33,521 bases of DNA from Azonexus sp. (GCA_031277255.1 JAITMS010000029.1:1-33521); one strand, 5' to 3'. Positions 1 through 7,604 are shown, counted from the first letter of the stretch. A program made the numbers and translations. The notes: generated from the sequence alone by a model not told the origin.

Positions 1-1
1 C

Positions 2-116
2 CATCAGTACGTTTACGCCTACGGCGCAGTCTCGCCACAAGATGGACAGTTCGACTCCTTGGTACTGCCTCACGTCAATAGCGTGTGCATGCAGATATTT
101 CTCGATGAAGTCGCTC
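2..116 (+). pseudogene. IS630-type transposase fragment
   Basis: Frame 2 is open from the window edge and reads HQYVYAYGAVSPQDG, then LVLPHVN and MQIFLDEVA. This resembles the catalytic-domain region of IS630-family DDE transposases. The similarity stops after about residue 38; the frame then runs through unrelated sequence to a stop at 158-160. The start lies outside the window and the rest of the domain is missing, so this is a disrupted gene. The simplest reading is that the prophage inserted into an IS copy. A truncated IS beside the phage is also possible. The family assignment comes from memory of the motif, not a search. Confidence 0.55.
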
Positions 117-133
117 ACCTGAACAGAGGTGAG
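114..133. repeat. 7-bp inverted repeat at the probable prophage left junction
   Basis: CTCACCT (114-120) and AGGTGAG (127-133) form perfect arms around a 6-base spacer, exactly where the IS630-like coding similarity ends. It may be part of the prophage terminus or of the flanking element. A 5'-TG terminus, typical of Mu-type ends, would fit at 120-121, but the other end needed to confirm this is not in the window. Confidence 0.4.
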
Positions 134-271
134 ATAAATGGGGGGCGGGAAGTGCGATAAATCGGGATGGGGCGGGATGGGGTGGGATGAAACGGGAGGG
201 GGGATTGCAAGGCTTTTGCAAGGGGTGAAAATCACCCGGCGGCTACGGTTGGCCGGTTTTTGACAGGGGAG
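133..271. other. G-rich non-coding segment near the prophage left end
   Basis: No gene is seen here. GATAAAT occurs twice (133-139 and 156-162), each followed within a few bases by G-runs. Positions 164-203 hold five or more runs of at least three G (GGGATGGGG-type units), a candidate G-quadruplex. TTGCAA occurs twice around 205-221, and GGGTGAAAATCACCC (223-237) is a perfect hairpin lying downstream of the leftward operon. The repeats could be transposase-binding sites and the hairpin a terminator, but it has no T-run. These functions are inferred from position only. Confidence 0.4.
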
Positions 272-478
272 TTACGCCTGTTCGGTAGCCGGTTCGTCGA
301 GGTAGGTGCCTTCGGTAGAGCGCCACTTGATGTCGCGGTCGACATCGGCGAGTGCATCTTGGTGGTCTATGGAGTCCGGTTCTTCAGCAAGCCGCTTCAG
401 AAGGTGATCGCGCCAAGCGTTCAACTTTTCCAGGCTGGAGAAGCAGTCACAGGGTGGGTCGATCAAGTACCTTTTCAC
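272..478 (-). CDS. Small acidic protein, last gene of the leftward late operon
   Basis: 68 aa. Its ATG overlaps the stop of the MuF gene (ATGA), so it is translationally coupled to it. It is rich in Asp and Glu, especially in the second half, with no signal peptide or membrane segment. I do not recognise the family. It is the last gene before the prophage left end. Because the upstream MuF protein carries an extra C-terminal domain with an HNHP motif, a partner or immunity role is conceivable, but that is inference from order and charge alone. A small packaging accessory protein is equally possible. Confidence 0.6.
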   Translation of the reverse strand: MKRYLIDPPCDCFSSLEKLNAWRDHLLKRLAEEPDSIDHQDALADVDRDIKWRSTEGTYLDEPATEQA

Positions 479-1929
479 GGCGCGATCTCACGGGTAATAG
501 CGGCAACAGCATCGGCGATGATTCTGTCGTAGGTAGCGGGAGCCGCATCCATGATTGCTTGCAGCCCCGACGACAGGGTGAAATCATACTTGATGACTCC
601 CGCCCTTGCCAGCGCCAGATTGACCAAGTGGGCGCGGACGCCTTCTGTGCGAACCCGGAACAGTTTGGCATCCTGAATCACTGCGGCCAAGGCTGCACTA
701 TGGGCCTTCTCGATGTGCTTGGCCATGCCGGGAATCTTTGCCGCCGAGAATACCGAGCCATCATGCCCATGCGCCACGACCTTCCAACCGCCTGGATAGG
801 CTAGCTTATCGAGGTCTTTGCCAGACAGAGAATACGAATCCGGATGGTTGTGATGGATGTTCACACGGGCATTTTTATTATTGAGCAAGTCCCAAGTCTT
901 TGGCGGTATGGCAACTTCACCTCGTATCCCGCTGCTAAACCGTTCAATCTCCTTCCCGCTCGCCGCGTCAAACGCAATCAGATGCTCAGCCTTGTCTTTG
1001 ATGCCCTGCCCGACCACATACAGGGCGGCGTTTCTGGCGACGCCCAGCGGTAGCCCGTCGCCTGCTGCGCTCTGCATGTTCTGGCGGATTTGTTCACGCA
1101 GTTCGGGGGTGAAGGTTGGTTCCTCACCAGACGGTGATTGCCTCTCCGCCGCCTGTCTCAGGTCTAGCGGCAGCGCAGCGATCTTGTCCGAAAGCATCTT
1201 GTCCAGATTCTCCCGCCGCCCGCCCGGCGGGTAGTGGAAGGCCGGATCAATCCCTGCCGGGATCATCTGTTTTTCGCCCGTGCGCTTGTTGACGTACTCA
1301 CGCATCTCGCTGGCCGGAGCCTGATGGGGGCCGCCCTGTTTGGCGGCTTGAGCCTCTGTCAGCGGAATGACCCGGCATTTACAGCCCCAAGCCTTGACCG
1401 GCAGATGCGTTTGCCACCACGGGTCATCGACCGGCAAAATGAGGCCATCCCATGCCGCATGTTCCGGGCGTTCCCACTTGCTCGGCGTGTGGCTGTACAT
1501 GAGGAAGGGCAGCGCCGCCTTGCTGGCCTGGATGCGCTGCCACTGGCCCTCGGCATGGGCGGTACGCAGATTGGTGTCGTAAATCACCTTCAAACGGCGC
1601 GGGCTGCCGAGTTGTACCGCCTTGACCTCGCCGGTCAAGGGGTCGGCCATCTCCTTTTTGCCCCACCAGCCGCGTTTGACCAGCAAGGGTTTGAGGTTCT
1701 TCTGGAAATCCTCAAAGGTTGTGCCGTTGGCAATGGCGTCATCAACAGCGGCGCGGATGTCGCGCAAGAGGTCGAGCTGCATGGCCTTGGCCACCGTGAA
1801 GCTGGCCTGATGTTCGGCCTGCCAGACATCACGGTGGTCAAAGCCGATCTTGAAGCCCTTTTGCCGAAAGAAATCGACGGCAGCTTCCGGGGTCAGGCCG
1901 AATACGGTGGAAAGGCGCGGTACTGTCAT
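475..1929 (-). CDS. MuF-type minor head protein (Mu gp30/F) with C-terminal HNHP domain
   Basis: 484 aa. The start is the ATG at 1929, which overlaps the portal stop (ATGA); an ATG 21 bp upstream is less likely. Residues ~115-190 carry the Mu F hallmarks: an RTAHAEGQ segment, an H-x-x-W-D-G stretch and the closing WGCKC (181-185). Family members sit at the portal vertex and are thought to help head assembly and DNA ejection. Residues ~300-484 are additional. They contain HNHP (360-363) followed by Ser-x-x-Asp, which resembles the metal site of JAB/JAMM-like domains with six rather than seven residues between His and Ser. Variable C-terminal domains, some toxin-like, are known on MuF proteins. 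The activity here is not established. Confidence 0.88.
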   Translation of the reverse strand: MTVPRLSTVFGLTPEAAVDFFRQKGFKIGFDHRDVWQAEHQASFTVAKAMQLDLLRDIRAAVDDAIANGTTFEDFQKNLKPLLVKRGWWGKKEMADPLTGEVKAVQLGSPRRLKVIYDTNLRTAHAEGQWQRIQASKAALPFLMYSHTPSKWERPEHAAWDGLILPVDDPWWQTHLPVKAWGCKCRVIPLTEAQAAKQGGPHQAPASEMREYVNKRTGEKQMIPAGIDPAFHYPPGGRRENLDKMLSDKIAALPLDLRQAAERQSPSGEEPTFTPELREQIRQNMQSAAGDGLPLGVARNAALYVVGQGIKDKAEHLIAFDAASGKEIERFSSGIRGEVAIPPKTWDLLNNKNARVNIHHNHPDSYSLSGKDLDKLAYPGGWKVVAHGHDGSVFSAAKIPGMAKHIEKAHSAALAAVIQDAKLFRVRTEGVRAHLVNLALARAGVIKYDFTLSSGLQAIMDAAPATYDRIIADAVAAITREIAP

Positions 1930-3527
1930 CGCCCTTGGACGCCACCCCACAGCGCGGCGGCGAAATTGCCCTGGGCGACCAGTTCGGCCAGGGCGTCGGG
2001 GTTCATCGTCGCCAGCAATTCCGGTAGCCGCTCGCGGAATTCCTCAAGACTCCGGCATTCCATCAGCAGCCGCTGGATGGGCGAAACCAGTGGTTCCATG
2101 ACGGGTTCCCATTCGCCCGCCATGTCGTCGGCCAGGGTGTCGAGTGGATCGTTGGCCGGGTTTGCCCTCTCCCCCAACCCCTCTCCCGCAAGCGGGCGAG
2201 GGGAGGAAAGCGCAGCCAGCGCAGCGGGGGGCGGTTCTGGCGCTTCTTCCGGCAGCATCGGCGGCATGGCGGAAGCCGCCTGCAAAATTTCCTCGCCTGC
2301 CGCCGCTTCGGGAATCTTCAATTTCTCATGCGCCCAGGCGGGGGCGATCTTCATACCGATGCCGACCAGCTTGGGCAGGGCCTCGGCAAAAGCCGCCATG
2401 TCTTCGGGCGCACCGGTATCGAACACCATCCGGGGGCAGCGGGCGAGGCTATCCAGCCCGCCCCGGTTCAAGGCCAGCAGCGGGTAGATCAGGTCACGGG
2501 TGATGGTGCCTGCGATCTGGCGGGCGTCAGCGTTGCGGATGTCGTCGCGCACTTCGGCATGGAGGTCGGCGACGCCGCTGCCCATGCCGGTGGCCTTGGC
2601 CTCGCTTGATGTGGTTTGGCCGAGAATGGCCTTGCTCTGCGCCCGGTCGGCCCAGTCGATCATGGCGAGATGCGGGGCGCTGTCGCCGCTGCCGGTCACC
2701 TTTTGAATCTCGATGCTCATGTCGGCAGGCATGATGGCGCGGGCGTCATGGCCGATGGCGGTCACGGCCCGCATCAGGCTGGCTTTCTCCTCATCGTTCG
2801 CGCCCTGGTAGAACTTGCCCAGCACAATCGGCAGACCATAGGTTTCGAGAAACTCGGCCAGATCGCCCAGTGAATACGCCTTGTAGATGAAGGGCCAGAC
2901 CAGCGCCCGGTACAGGCCCATGCGTCCGAGATAGCCGGTCTTCGGCTTGCCGTGGGTGTGCAGCACCCAGCCGAAGGGATTCAGCGCCGCCCCGTCCGGG
3001 CTGTCGTCGATCAGGCGCAAGTCGCGGCGCAGCAGGTCGAGGCGGAACCACTCCTGCGGGCGGGGGAGAAATTCCGGCAGCATCTCGTCCCCCTCGCGCC
3101 GCCAGACCAGCTCAACTGGGGCAAAACCGTGGCCGATGCCGTCCATCAGGGCAAGCAATAAATCTTCCAGCGGATCAACCGCGTCGATCAGCACTTCCTT
3201 GACCCATTCAGCGTGGGCTTTCTCGGCGGCGCTGGCCTTCCTCGGCGGCACGATGTCCCAGTCGAGATTCATCACCGCCAGTTTGCGTTTGCCCATTTCG
3301 CAGAGCAGGTGGGCGTCGCGTTCTTCCATATCGGCGAACAGGCGGTACTGCGCCACCAGGTCGCCATTGTCGGCGGCGGCCATTGTGGCCGACAGCCGCG
3401 CTGGCGTGAGGCCGCCCAGCATCGGCGTGAGGTAGCGGTTTTCCAGGGCGGTGATACGGCTGGTCTGCGGCTCGGAGAGCTTCCCGGTGTCGATGGGCTT
3501 GCCGTATTGATCGAGGATTTTGGGCAT
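1926..3527 (-). CDS. Portal protein, DUF935 family (Mu gp29)
   Basis: 533 aa, the usual size for Mu-like portals. It begins MPKILDQYGKPID, close to the typical DUF935 N-terminus, and lies between terminase and MuF as in Mu. The family forms the dodecameric portal ring through which DNA is packaged and which joins head to tail. Residues ~440-455 (from 2165-2206) are encoded by a REP-like palindrome that keeps the frame and adds a Pro/Gly-rich stretch of the SSPRPLAGEGLGE type. It falls in a low-complexity Ala/Pro linker near the C-terminus, where an insertion is likely tolerated. The start lies 2 bp after the terminase stop. Confidence 0.93.
   Translation of the reverse strand: MPKILDQYGKPIDTGKLSEPQTSRITALENRYLTPMLGGLTPARLSATMAAADNGDLVAQYRLFADMEERDAHLLCEMGKRKLAVMNLDWDIVPPRKASAAEKAHAEWVKEVLIDAVDPLEDLLLALMDGIGHGFAPVELVWRREGDEMLPEFLPRPQEWFRLDLLRRDLRLIDDSPDGAALNPFGWVLHTHGKPKTGYLGRMGLYRALVWPFIYKAYSLGDLAEFLETYGLPIVLGKFYQGANDEEKASLMRAVTAIGHDARAIMPADMSIEIQKVTGSGDSAPHLAMIDWADRAQSKAILGQTTSSEAKATGMGSGVADLHAEVRDDIRNADARQIAGTITRDLIYPLLALNRGGLDSLARCPRMVFDTGAPEDMAAFAEALPKLVGIGMKIAPAWAHEKLKIPEAAAGEEILQAASAMPPMLPEEAPEPPPAALAALSSPRPLAGEGLGERANPANDPLDTLADDMAGEWEPVMEPLVSPIQRLLMECRSLEEFRERLPELLATMNPDALAELVAQGNFAAALWGGVQGR
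2165..2206. repeat. REP-like palindrome inside the portal gene
   Basis: CCCTCTCCC, then CCCCTCTCCCGCAAGCGGGCGAGGGG: a stem with a GCAA-type tip flanked by C-rich and G-rich arms. The same family recurs at about ten other places in the window. It is read in frame in the DUF935 gene. Confidence 0.85.
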
Positions 3528-3529
3528 GA

Positions 3530-5098
3530 TCAGAACATCCTGCGGCTGTCGCCGCTGTAGTCATCGTTGCGGGCGGCGTCAGTCTGGCGGCGCGGGATGG
3601 GGATGAAACCGTCGCAGCGGCCCGGCTCACCCTCGCGCGTCATCGCGTAATGGCCAAGAAACAGGGCAATGGCAAAATCGCCGTGTCGCTGCACCCGCTT
3701 GCCATCGGCGGTTTGCGTCTTGTTGCGGCCCAGCTTGGGGACACCACTGATTTTCTTGATTGCCCGCAGATCATCGCGGCACTGATCATCGCGCGGCAGG
3801 CCATCGAGTGTCGCGTCCTCCAGCGCCGCCTTGAACTTCGGCATGTTTTCCAGATAAAACGCGTCCGAGAGCTTGATCTGCTCGATGCGGCTGTGGCCCC
3901 AGGTATCGGCGGCGTATTCCGCCAATTCCGCGCCATTGCCGCCCGCATCAAGCGCCCCGGCGAAAAAACGCGGCAGGCTGCCAACGATCACAGTCAATAT
4001 TTGCCGCTGTTGAGCAAAAGGGCAGCCGCCCAACTCCACCACCAGCCGGGGGCGGCGCACCAGATCGCGCCCTTCTTCCAGCACCGTGATGACGGTCAGG
4101 TCGCCCTCGCGGGCAAAATCCTCGCCAAAGCCGTGGCGACGCTCACGGTCGAGACTGGCGAGGATCGGCGCCAGATGTTCCCGGCACCACGCCACTACCT
4201 CCGCCGCGCGCATTGGTTCCGGCAGCAGAGAAAATTCCACTGGCCAGCGCATCCGTACAATCGGCGCTGCTTCGCCAACTGGCGTCATCCGCGCTTCCAG
4301 CAAGGCCAGCGGCAGGTAGGTGCCGCCGCCGCGTGCCGGAATGGCGTCCAGTTCTTCCTCGGCGTCATTGCCGTAAAAGTTGCGCACGTCGCTTACCCAG
4401 GCATCCTCGGCTTCCTGGCTCCACGGTCTGCCCTTGCGCAAACAGACACGGCGATAGAGGCCATCGGCCACCGCATCGGCAAAGGTGATGCGGTGCACGC
4501 TCCCCTTGCGTTTCCCCGCGCGGACTTCACCCACCAGTTCGTTGAACGGATTGTCGTCGCCGTCATGGGTGCTGATGATGCGCACCTTGTCACCCCACAT
4601 CAGCATCGCCATTGCTGCCTTGAGGAGACCGGCGAGATCGGGCGCAAAGGCCGCCTCGTCAATCACTACCACCCCCTGCTTGCCGCGCAGGTTGGCCGGT
4701 CGGGAAGATAGCGCGACGATGCGTCGGCCCGACTTGGGAAAGTCGATGCGGTACGTCTTGATCTCCTTGTCGCCATCGTCCTGAAAAATGCCCGCCTCGA
4801 TTCTCCCCGCCGCCAGATTGAAAGCTCGCGCCCACATGGCGCAGGCTTCGATGTATTCCAGCGCCATGTCCTGTGTGGCGCTGATGTAAAACACATTGGA
4901 ACCCTCGTTACCAGAAGCAATCAGCACATCGTCAGCGGCCTCGGCCCAGGTCAGGCCAATGCGTCGGCCTTTCTCGGCAATTTTGAGTAATGACCCATCC
5001 GCCACCCATCGCTGCTGATAACCCAGTAGCACCGGCGGCGGCGCATCATTGGTCGCCGTCGGCGTGAGCGCGGCAAGCAGCGGGCCAGCCCCGGTCAT
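3530..5098 (-). CDS. Terminase large subunit (Mu gp28)
   Basis: 522 aa. The ATPase half has a Walker-A-like segment EKGRRIGLTWA (~42-52), a Walker B VVVIDE (143-148) with its catalytic Glu, and a coupling-motif candidate IISTHDG (~174-180). The nuclease half shows an acidic GEDFAREGDLT stretch (~325-335), matching the RNase-H-like fold of terminases. It cuts and pumps phage DNA into the prohead through the portal. In Mu-type phages packaging starts from integrated copies and takes flanking host DNA. The start ATG overlaps the gp27-like stop (ATGA). Confidence 0.94.
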   Translation of the reverse strand: MTGAGPLLAALTPTATNDAPPPVLLGYQQRWVADGSLLKIAEKGRRIGLTWAEAADDVLIASGNEGSNVFYISATQDMALEYIEACAMWARAFNLAAGRIEAGIFQDDGDKEIKTYRIDFPKSGRRIVALSSRPANLRGKQGVVVIDEAAFAPDLAGLLKAAMAMLMWGDKVRIISTHDGDDNPFNELVGEVRAGKRKGSVHRITFADAVADGLYRRVCLRKGRPWSQEAEDAWVSDVRNFYGNDAEEELDAIPARGGGTYLPLALLEARMTPVGEAAPIVRMRWPVEFSLLPEPMRAAEVVAWCREHLAPILASLDRERRHGFGEDFAREGDLTVITVLEEGRDLVRRPRLVVELGGCPFAQQRQILTVIVGSLPRFFAGALDAGGNGAELAEYAADTWGHSRIEQIKLSDAFYLENMPKFKAALEDATLDGLPRDDQCRDDLRAIKKISGVPKLGRNKTQTADGKRVQRHGDFAIALFLGHYAMTREGEPGRCDGFIPIPRRQTDAARNDDYSGDSRRMF

Positions 5099-5640
5099 AC
5101 CGCAATACCAAGAATGCTGCGGCGAATCTCATCCACCGCCCCAGCCGACAGGCCGCCCTGGCTGGCAATCCGTTCAACGGCGTCCGCCGCCGCCGCAACC
5201 TTCTCCTGCACCGCCAGCCGGAATTTCTTCTGATTGACGCTGGCCCGCGCCAGCGTGGCGATGTTCTTCGCCGCGCTCGACAAGAGGCCGATGCGCTCGG
5301 CGGGTTCCAGTTCCTCATCACCCGCCGCTTGCAGGTTGACGATGCTCTCGAACAATTCCGTCTGCACCAGGGCGATCACCGCCTCGCTGCGGGCATCCTG
5401 GTCATCCGCCGCGCCTTCCGTCAAGAACCGCGCCGCCTCTGTGCTGGCCTTGATGGCGGCAAAACGATCCTCGATTTTTTTGCCGAAACGGTGAATCGCC
5501 GAACGGCTGATGGCGTAGCCCTGTTCCCGCAGCACGGTTTCCAGAGCTTGATAGCCGCTGAAATTCTGATCCTGCAAGGCGCGTTCCAGCCAGCGGCGCA
5601 CCTCCGGCGGCAGGCCATCAATGCTTGAGCGCCGGGCCAT
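5095..5640 (-). CDS. DUF3486 family protein (Mu gp27), probable small terminase
   Basis: 181 aa starting MARRSSIDGLPPEVR, the characteristic N-terminus of DUF3486 proteins. The sequence that follows looks like a helix-turn-helix (residues ~25-45, AISRSAIHRFGKK). The rest is helical and probably coiled. The long reading frame extends further upstream, but the ATG at 5640 fits both the family start and a one-base stop/start overlap with the gp26-like gene. The position directly upstream of the large terminase and the HTH suggest the DNA-recognition subunit of the terminase. That is the accepted idea for the family rather than something shown here. Confidence 0.88.
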   Translation of the reverse strand: MARRSSIDGLPPEVRRWLERALQDQNFSGYQALETVLREQGYAISRSAIHRFGKKIEDRFAAIKASTEAARFLTEGAADDQDARSEAVIALVQTELFESIVNLQAAGDEELEPAERIGLLSSAAKNIATLARASVNQKKFRLAVQEKVAAAADAVERIASQGGLSAGAVDEIRRSILGIAV

Positions 5641-5951
5641 CACAGATTGCCGAACTTGGGCGGGCGGGCAATGCCTGGCTGGCAATCGACCGTGTACTCC
5701 ACCACGTCGACGCCGTACCGGGTCAGGTTGGCGCACCACGGGTTCGACTGCGGTTTTTCCAGCGAGACCAGTTCCCGATCCGCCAGATAATCCAGTTCCC
5801 GGCGGATTTCCATCACCGTCGTATCCGGGAAATTGGCCGTGGCGATTTCCCACATCCGCACATCCGGCATCGTGTACGGGCGGTTCCAGTCGAGCATCCG
5901 CAGCAGATGCCAGCGCAGCCGCTCGCGGCGGTCTTTCTCAATATCAGCCAT
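5640..5951 (-). CDS. Mu gp26-like protein
   Basis: 103 aa from the ATG at 5951, which overlaps the upstream stop by 8 bp. The N-terminus is rich in charged residues (MADIEKDRRERLRWHLLR), followed by a segment resembling a small winged helix (DVRMWEIATANFPDTTVMEIRRELDYLADRELVSL). The order gp25-gp26-gp27-gp28 is the Mu order, which is the main reason for the name. Its exact role is unknown; a packaging-associated DNA-binding function is a guess from the fold-like pattern. Confidence 0.75.
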   Translation of the reverse strand: MADIEKDRRERLRWHLLRMLDWNRPYTMPDVRMWEIATANFPDTTVMEIRRELDYLADRELVSLEKPQSNPWCANLTRYGVDVVEYTVDCQPGIARPPKFGNL

Positions 5952-6321
5952 TGTGATTCCTCTTGATCTGCACCAACTCCAGCTTGCTGTACAGCGCGTC
6001 CAGCTTGGCCTCAATCACGCTCTGGCCGCGCACATAGTCTTCGCGGCGGACGTACTGCAAGGGCAAATCCGCCTGGAATTTCAAAAACTCCCGCTCCAGC
6101 GCCGACCAGCCTTCCGACTCGCGCCGCCGCTGGCCCTCGATGGCCGCGAAGCGTTCATCCCAGTGCTTGCCCGCCTGCTCGCGGGATTCCTCCAGCACCG
6201 TGAACCGCTCGTCCAGACGACGCTCAATCTGCATCAACAGGAGCTTTCCGGCGGCGAACAAAAACCCGAAAAAGGCCAGCAGCAGCTTGACCAACTCCCA
6301 GAACTCAACCTGTATGCTCAT
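5944..6321 (-). CDS. DUF2730-like membrane-anchored coiled-coil protein (Mu gp25)
   Basis: 125 aa. One hydrophobic segment lies near the N-terminus (residues ~8-30, LVKLLLAFFGFLFAAGKLLL), followed by a long charged helical region likely to be coiled coil. Size, topology and position fit the DUF2730 family found before gp26/gp27 in Mu-like phages. Its function is unknown. The start overlaps the zinc-finger gene stop (ATGA). Confidence 0.72.
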   Translation of the reverse strand: MSIQVEFWELVKLLLAFFGFLFAAGKLLLMQIERRLDERFTVLEESREQAGKHWDERFAAIEGQRRRESEGWSALEREFLKFQADLPLQYVRREDYVRGQSVIEAKLDALYSKLELVQIKRNHNG

Positions 6322-6539
6322 CTTTTGACCCTCGTCGAAAACTCAAGCGCCGCCTGGCACTCGATACACGTTTGCACCCCCGGCAGCGCCCGACGGCGGG
6401 CCTCCGGGATCGGTTCGTCGCAGACCGCGCAATCCTCGGCACTCTCGCCGACATGGCTTGAACGCCGCGCCTGCGCCGCCAGCGCCCCCACCCGAAACGC
6501 CTCCTCCCGCTCACTGGCGCGGTCGGCCTCGTCACTCAT
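6318..6539 (-). CDS. TraR/DksA-type zinc-finger protein
   Basis: 73 aa, starting MSDEADRASEREE. Cys37-x2-Cys40 and Cys58-x2-Cys61 form the four-cysteine zinc finger of TraR/DksA relatives, and the acidic N-terminal helix also fits. Proteins of this type bind the secondary channel of RNA polymerase, and short versions are frequent in Mu-like phages. The ATG overlaps the Rz-like stop by 8 bp and has only a weak Shine-Dalgarno. Unusually, its reading frame is continuous with the nested Rz1-like ORF upstream (no stop from 6770 to 6318), so a longer lipoprotein-zinc finger product cannot be excluded from sequence. Confidence 0.78.
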   Translation of the reverse strand: MSDEADRASEREEAFRVGALAAQARRSSHVGESAEDCAVCDEPIPEARRRALPGVQTCIECQAALEFSTRVKR

Positions 6540-6770
6540 GCGAATCTCGGTAGAAGGTGTTGATCGCCTCAAGTCGCCCTCGGCAAGTGTCGTAGCGGTC
6601 GCGGCAGGCTCGCGCCCAGAGCGCGACATCGGTATCGGAGGCAAAGGCGGCATCGGCTGGTACAGGCTCGGATCGGGCCGGGGGCAGACTGGCGGCGGCA
6701 TCGGCGTTGAGCACCCGAACAACAGCAGCATCCAGGCAACGGCGGCCAGTTGAGAGACGGCGGATTTCAC
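6318..6770 (-). CDS. Rz1-like outer-membrane spanin lipoprotein, nested in Rz and continuous with the zinc-finger frame
   Basis: A GTG at 6770, preceded by a good Shine-Dalgarno (AGGAGA, 7 bases upstream), opens a frame inside the Rz-like gene. Residues 1-20 are a lipoprotein signal ending LLLFGC (Cys20), followed by a proline-rich stretch (PMPPPVCPRPDP, then PMPPLPPIP), the signature of Rz1 o-spanins. With the inner-membrane Rz partner it would fuse the two membranes at lysis. Nested Rz/Rz1 pairs are classic. What is odd is the missing stop: the frame runs on through the zinc-finger gene for 150 aa in total. Either the fusion is real or most ribosomes start again at 6539. Confidence 0.72.
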   Translation of the reverse strand: MKSAVSQLAAVAWMLLLFGCSTPMPPPVCPRPDPSLYQPMPPLPPIPMSRSGREPAATATTLAEGDLRRSTPSTEIRMSDEADRASEREEAFRVGALAAQARRSSHVGESAEDCAVCDEPIPEARRRALPGVQTCIECQAALEFSTRVKR

Positions 6771-7041
6771 GGTTTTTCTCCTCAGCAAGTTGAGTGCGGG
6801 CGTTATCGGCGGCAGCCAGATCGGCGACCAGTTTTTCGTTAGCCTTATTGGCGGCGGAAAGCCGAAGCAGCGCCGCATTCAATGCCTCACCCCGCTGCCG
6901 CTGTTGCTCGAACTTGAGGGCGCTGATCTCAACATCCTTGCGCCAGCCCTCGACCATCCAGCCAGCGGCAAAGCACAACGCCGCCACAACAGCCACCAGC
7001 GCCACTCTGGCCCACGGCGGAAGAATGGCCAGATCAATCAC
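6532..7041 (-). CDS. Rz-like inner-membrane spanin
   Basis: 169 aa from a GTG at 7041 that overlaps the endolysin stop (GTGA). One membrane segment (~11-30, ARVALVAVVAALCFAAGWMV) is followed by a helical, Gln/Glu/Arg-rich periplasmic domain (~35-100) typical of i-spanins, and a Cys-containing C-terminal part. Together with the lipoprotein encoded in a second frame inside it, it forms the lysis spanin pair. The longer upstream reading frame overlaps the endolysin gene and REP sequence and is not the start. Confidence 0.82.
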   Translation of the reverse strand: MIDLAILPPWARVALVAVVAALCFAAGWMVEGWRKDVEISALKFEQQRQRGEALNAALLRLSAANKANEKLVADLAAADNARTQLAEEKNREIRRLSTGRRCLDAAVVRVLNADAAASLPPARSEPVPADAAFASDTDVALWARACRDRYDTCRGRLEAINTFYRDSHE

Positions 7042-7604
7042 GGCGCACCTCCTCCCCTCTCCCTTGATGGGAGAGGGGCCGGGCCTGTCCTGAGCCTTGT
7101 CGAAGGGGGAGAGGGTGTAATGGGCCGAGGCGGCAACCCCTCCAAACAAACCGCCATCTCCGCCGCCCGCCGTTTTGAGAGCCCCGGCAAACTCACCATC
7201 ACCCCACCGACCCGCGCCTTGTTCCACTTCGGCAACTCCCGGCAGGCCGCCTCAACATCGCCTGCCGCCAGTAGCCGCGCCGCCGTCGATTTCGCCCTAT
7301 CGCAAACGATCCCCGGCCCCAGGTTGTAAACCGCATCGCCAAACGCCGCCAGCACCGGCTCCGGCAGCCCCGGCGCGCACCGCTCAACAGCCTCAATCGC
7401 CACCCGCATATCGGCATCCAGCCGCGCCCGGCATTCCGCCAGGCTGTATGTCCTGGCCGGATCAACGTTGCGGGTCGAGCCGTAGCACACCGTCAGAATG
7501 CCCGGCGGATCGCGGTACGCCACCTGCCGCAGCCCCTCGGCGGGGATCGCCAGGCCAATGGCAATGGCGGCAGCAATCTTCAGGCGGGCAGCGTTGTCAG
7601 CCAC
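7038..7604 (-). CDS. SAR-type endolysin, GH24 lysozyme
   Basis: 188 aa from the GTG at 7604. Catalytic residues have the exact T4-lysozyme spacing: Glu23-x8-Asp32-x5-Thr38 (AEGLRQVAYRD, then GILT). A weakly hydrophobic N-terminus with many Ala and Gly (residues ~8-22) fits a signal-arrest-release domain, which lets the enzyme go through Sec and be freed later to cut peptidoglycan. The last ~30 residues (Pro/Arg-rich, ending ERGGGAP) are encoded by a REP-like composite. The purine-rich sequence acting as its ribosome-binding site also comes from a REP arm just upstream. No separate holin is obvious, which fits a SAR endolysin. Confidence 0.9.
   Translation of the reverse strand: MADNAARLKIAAAIAIGLAIPAEGLRQVAYRDPPGILTVCYGSTRNVDPARTYSLAECRARLDADMRVAIEAVERCAPGLPEPVLAAFGDAVYNLGPGIVCDRAKSTAARLLAAGDVEAACRELPKWNKARVGGVMVSLPGLSKRRAAEMAVCLEGLPPRPITPSPPSTRLRTGPAPLPSRERGGGAP
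7052..7115. repeat. Composite REP-like repeat at the endolysin 3' end
   Basis: Two modules: CCCCTCTCCCTTGATGGGAG with its closing arm, then GCCTGTCCTGAGCCTTGTCG leading into GAAGGGGGAGAGGG. The second module recurs at 12383, 14466 and 18456. It is read in frame and forms the C-terminus of the endolysin. Confidence 0.85.

Noticed and set aside
1234..2487. 417-codon open frame on the plus strand across the MuF and portal genes
   Set aside because: Shadow of two well-supported minus-strand genes; it crosses their junction and has no family signature.
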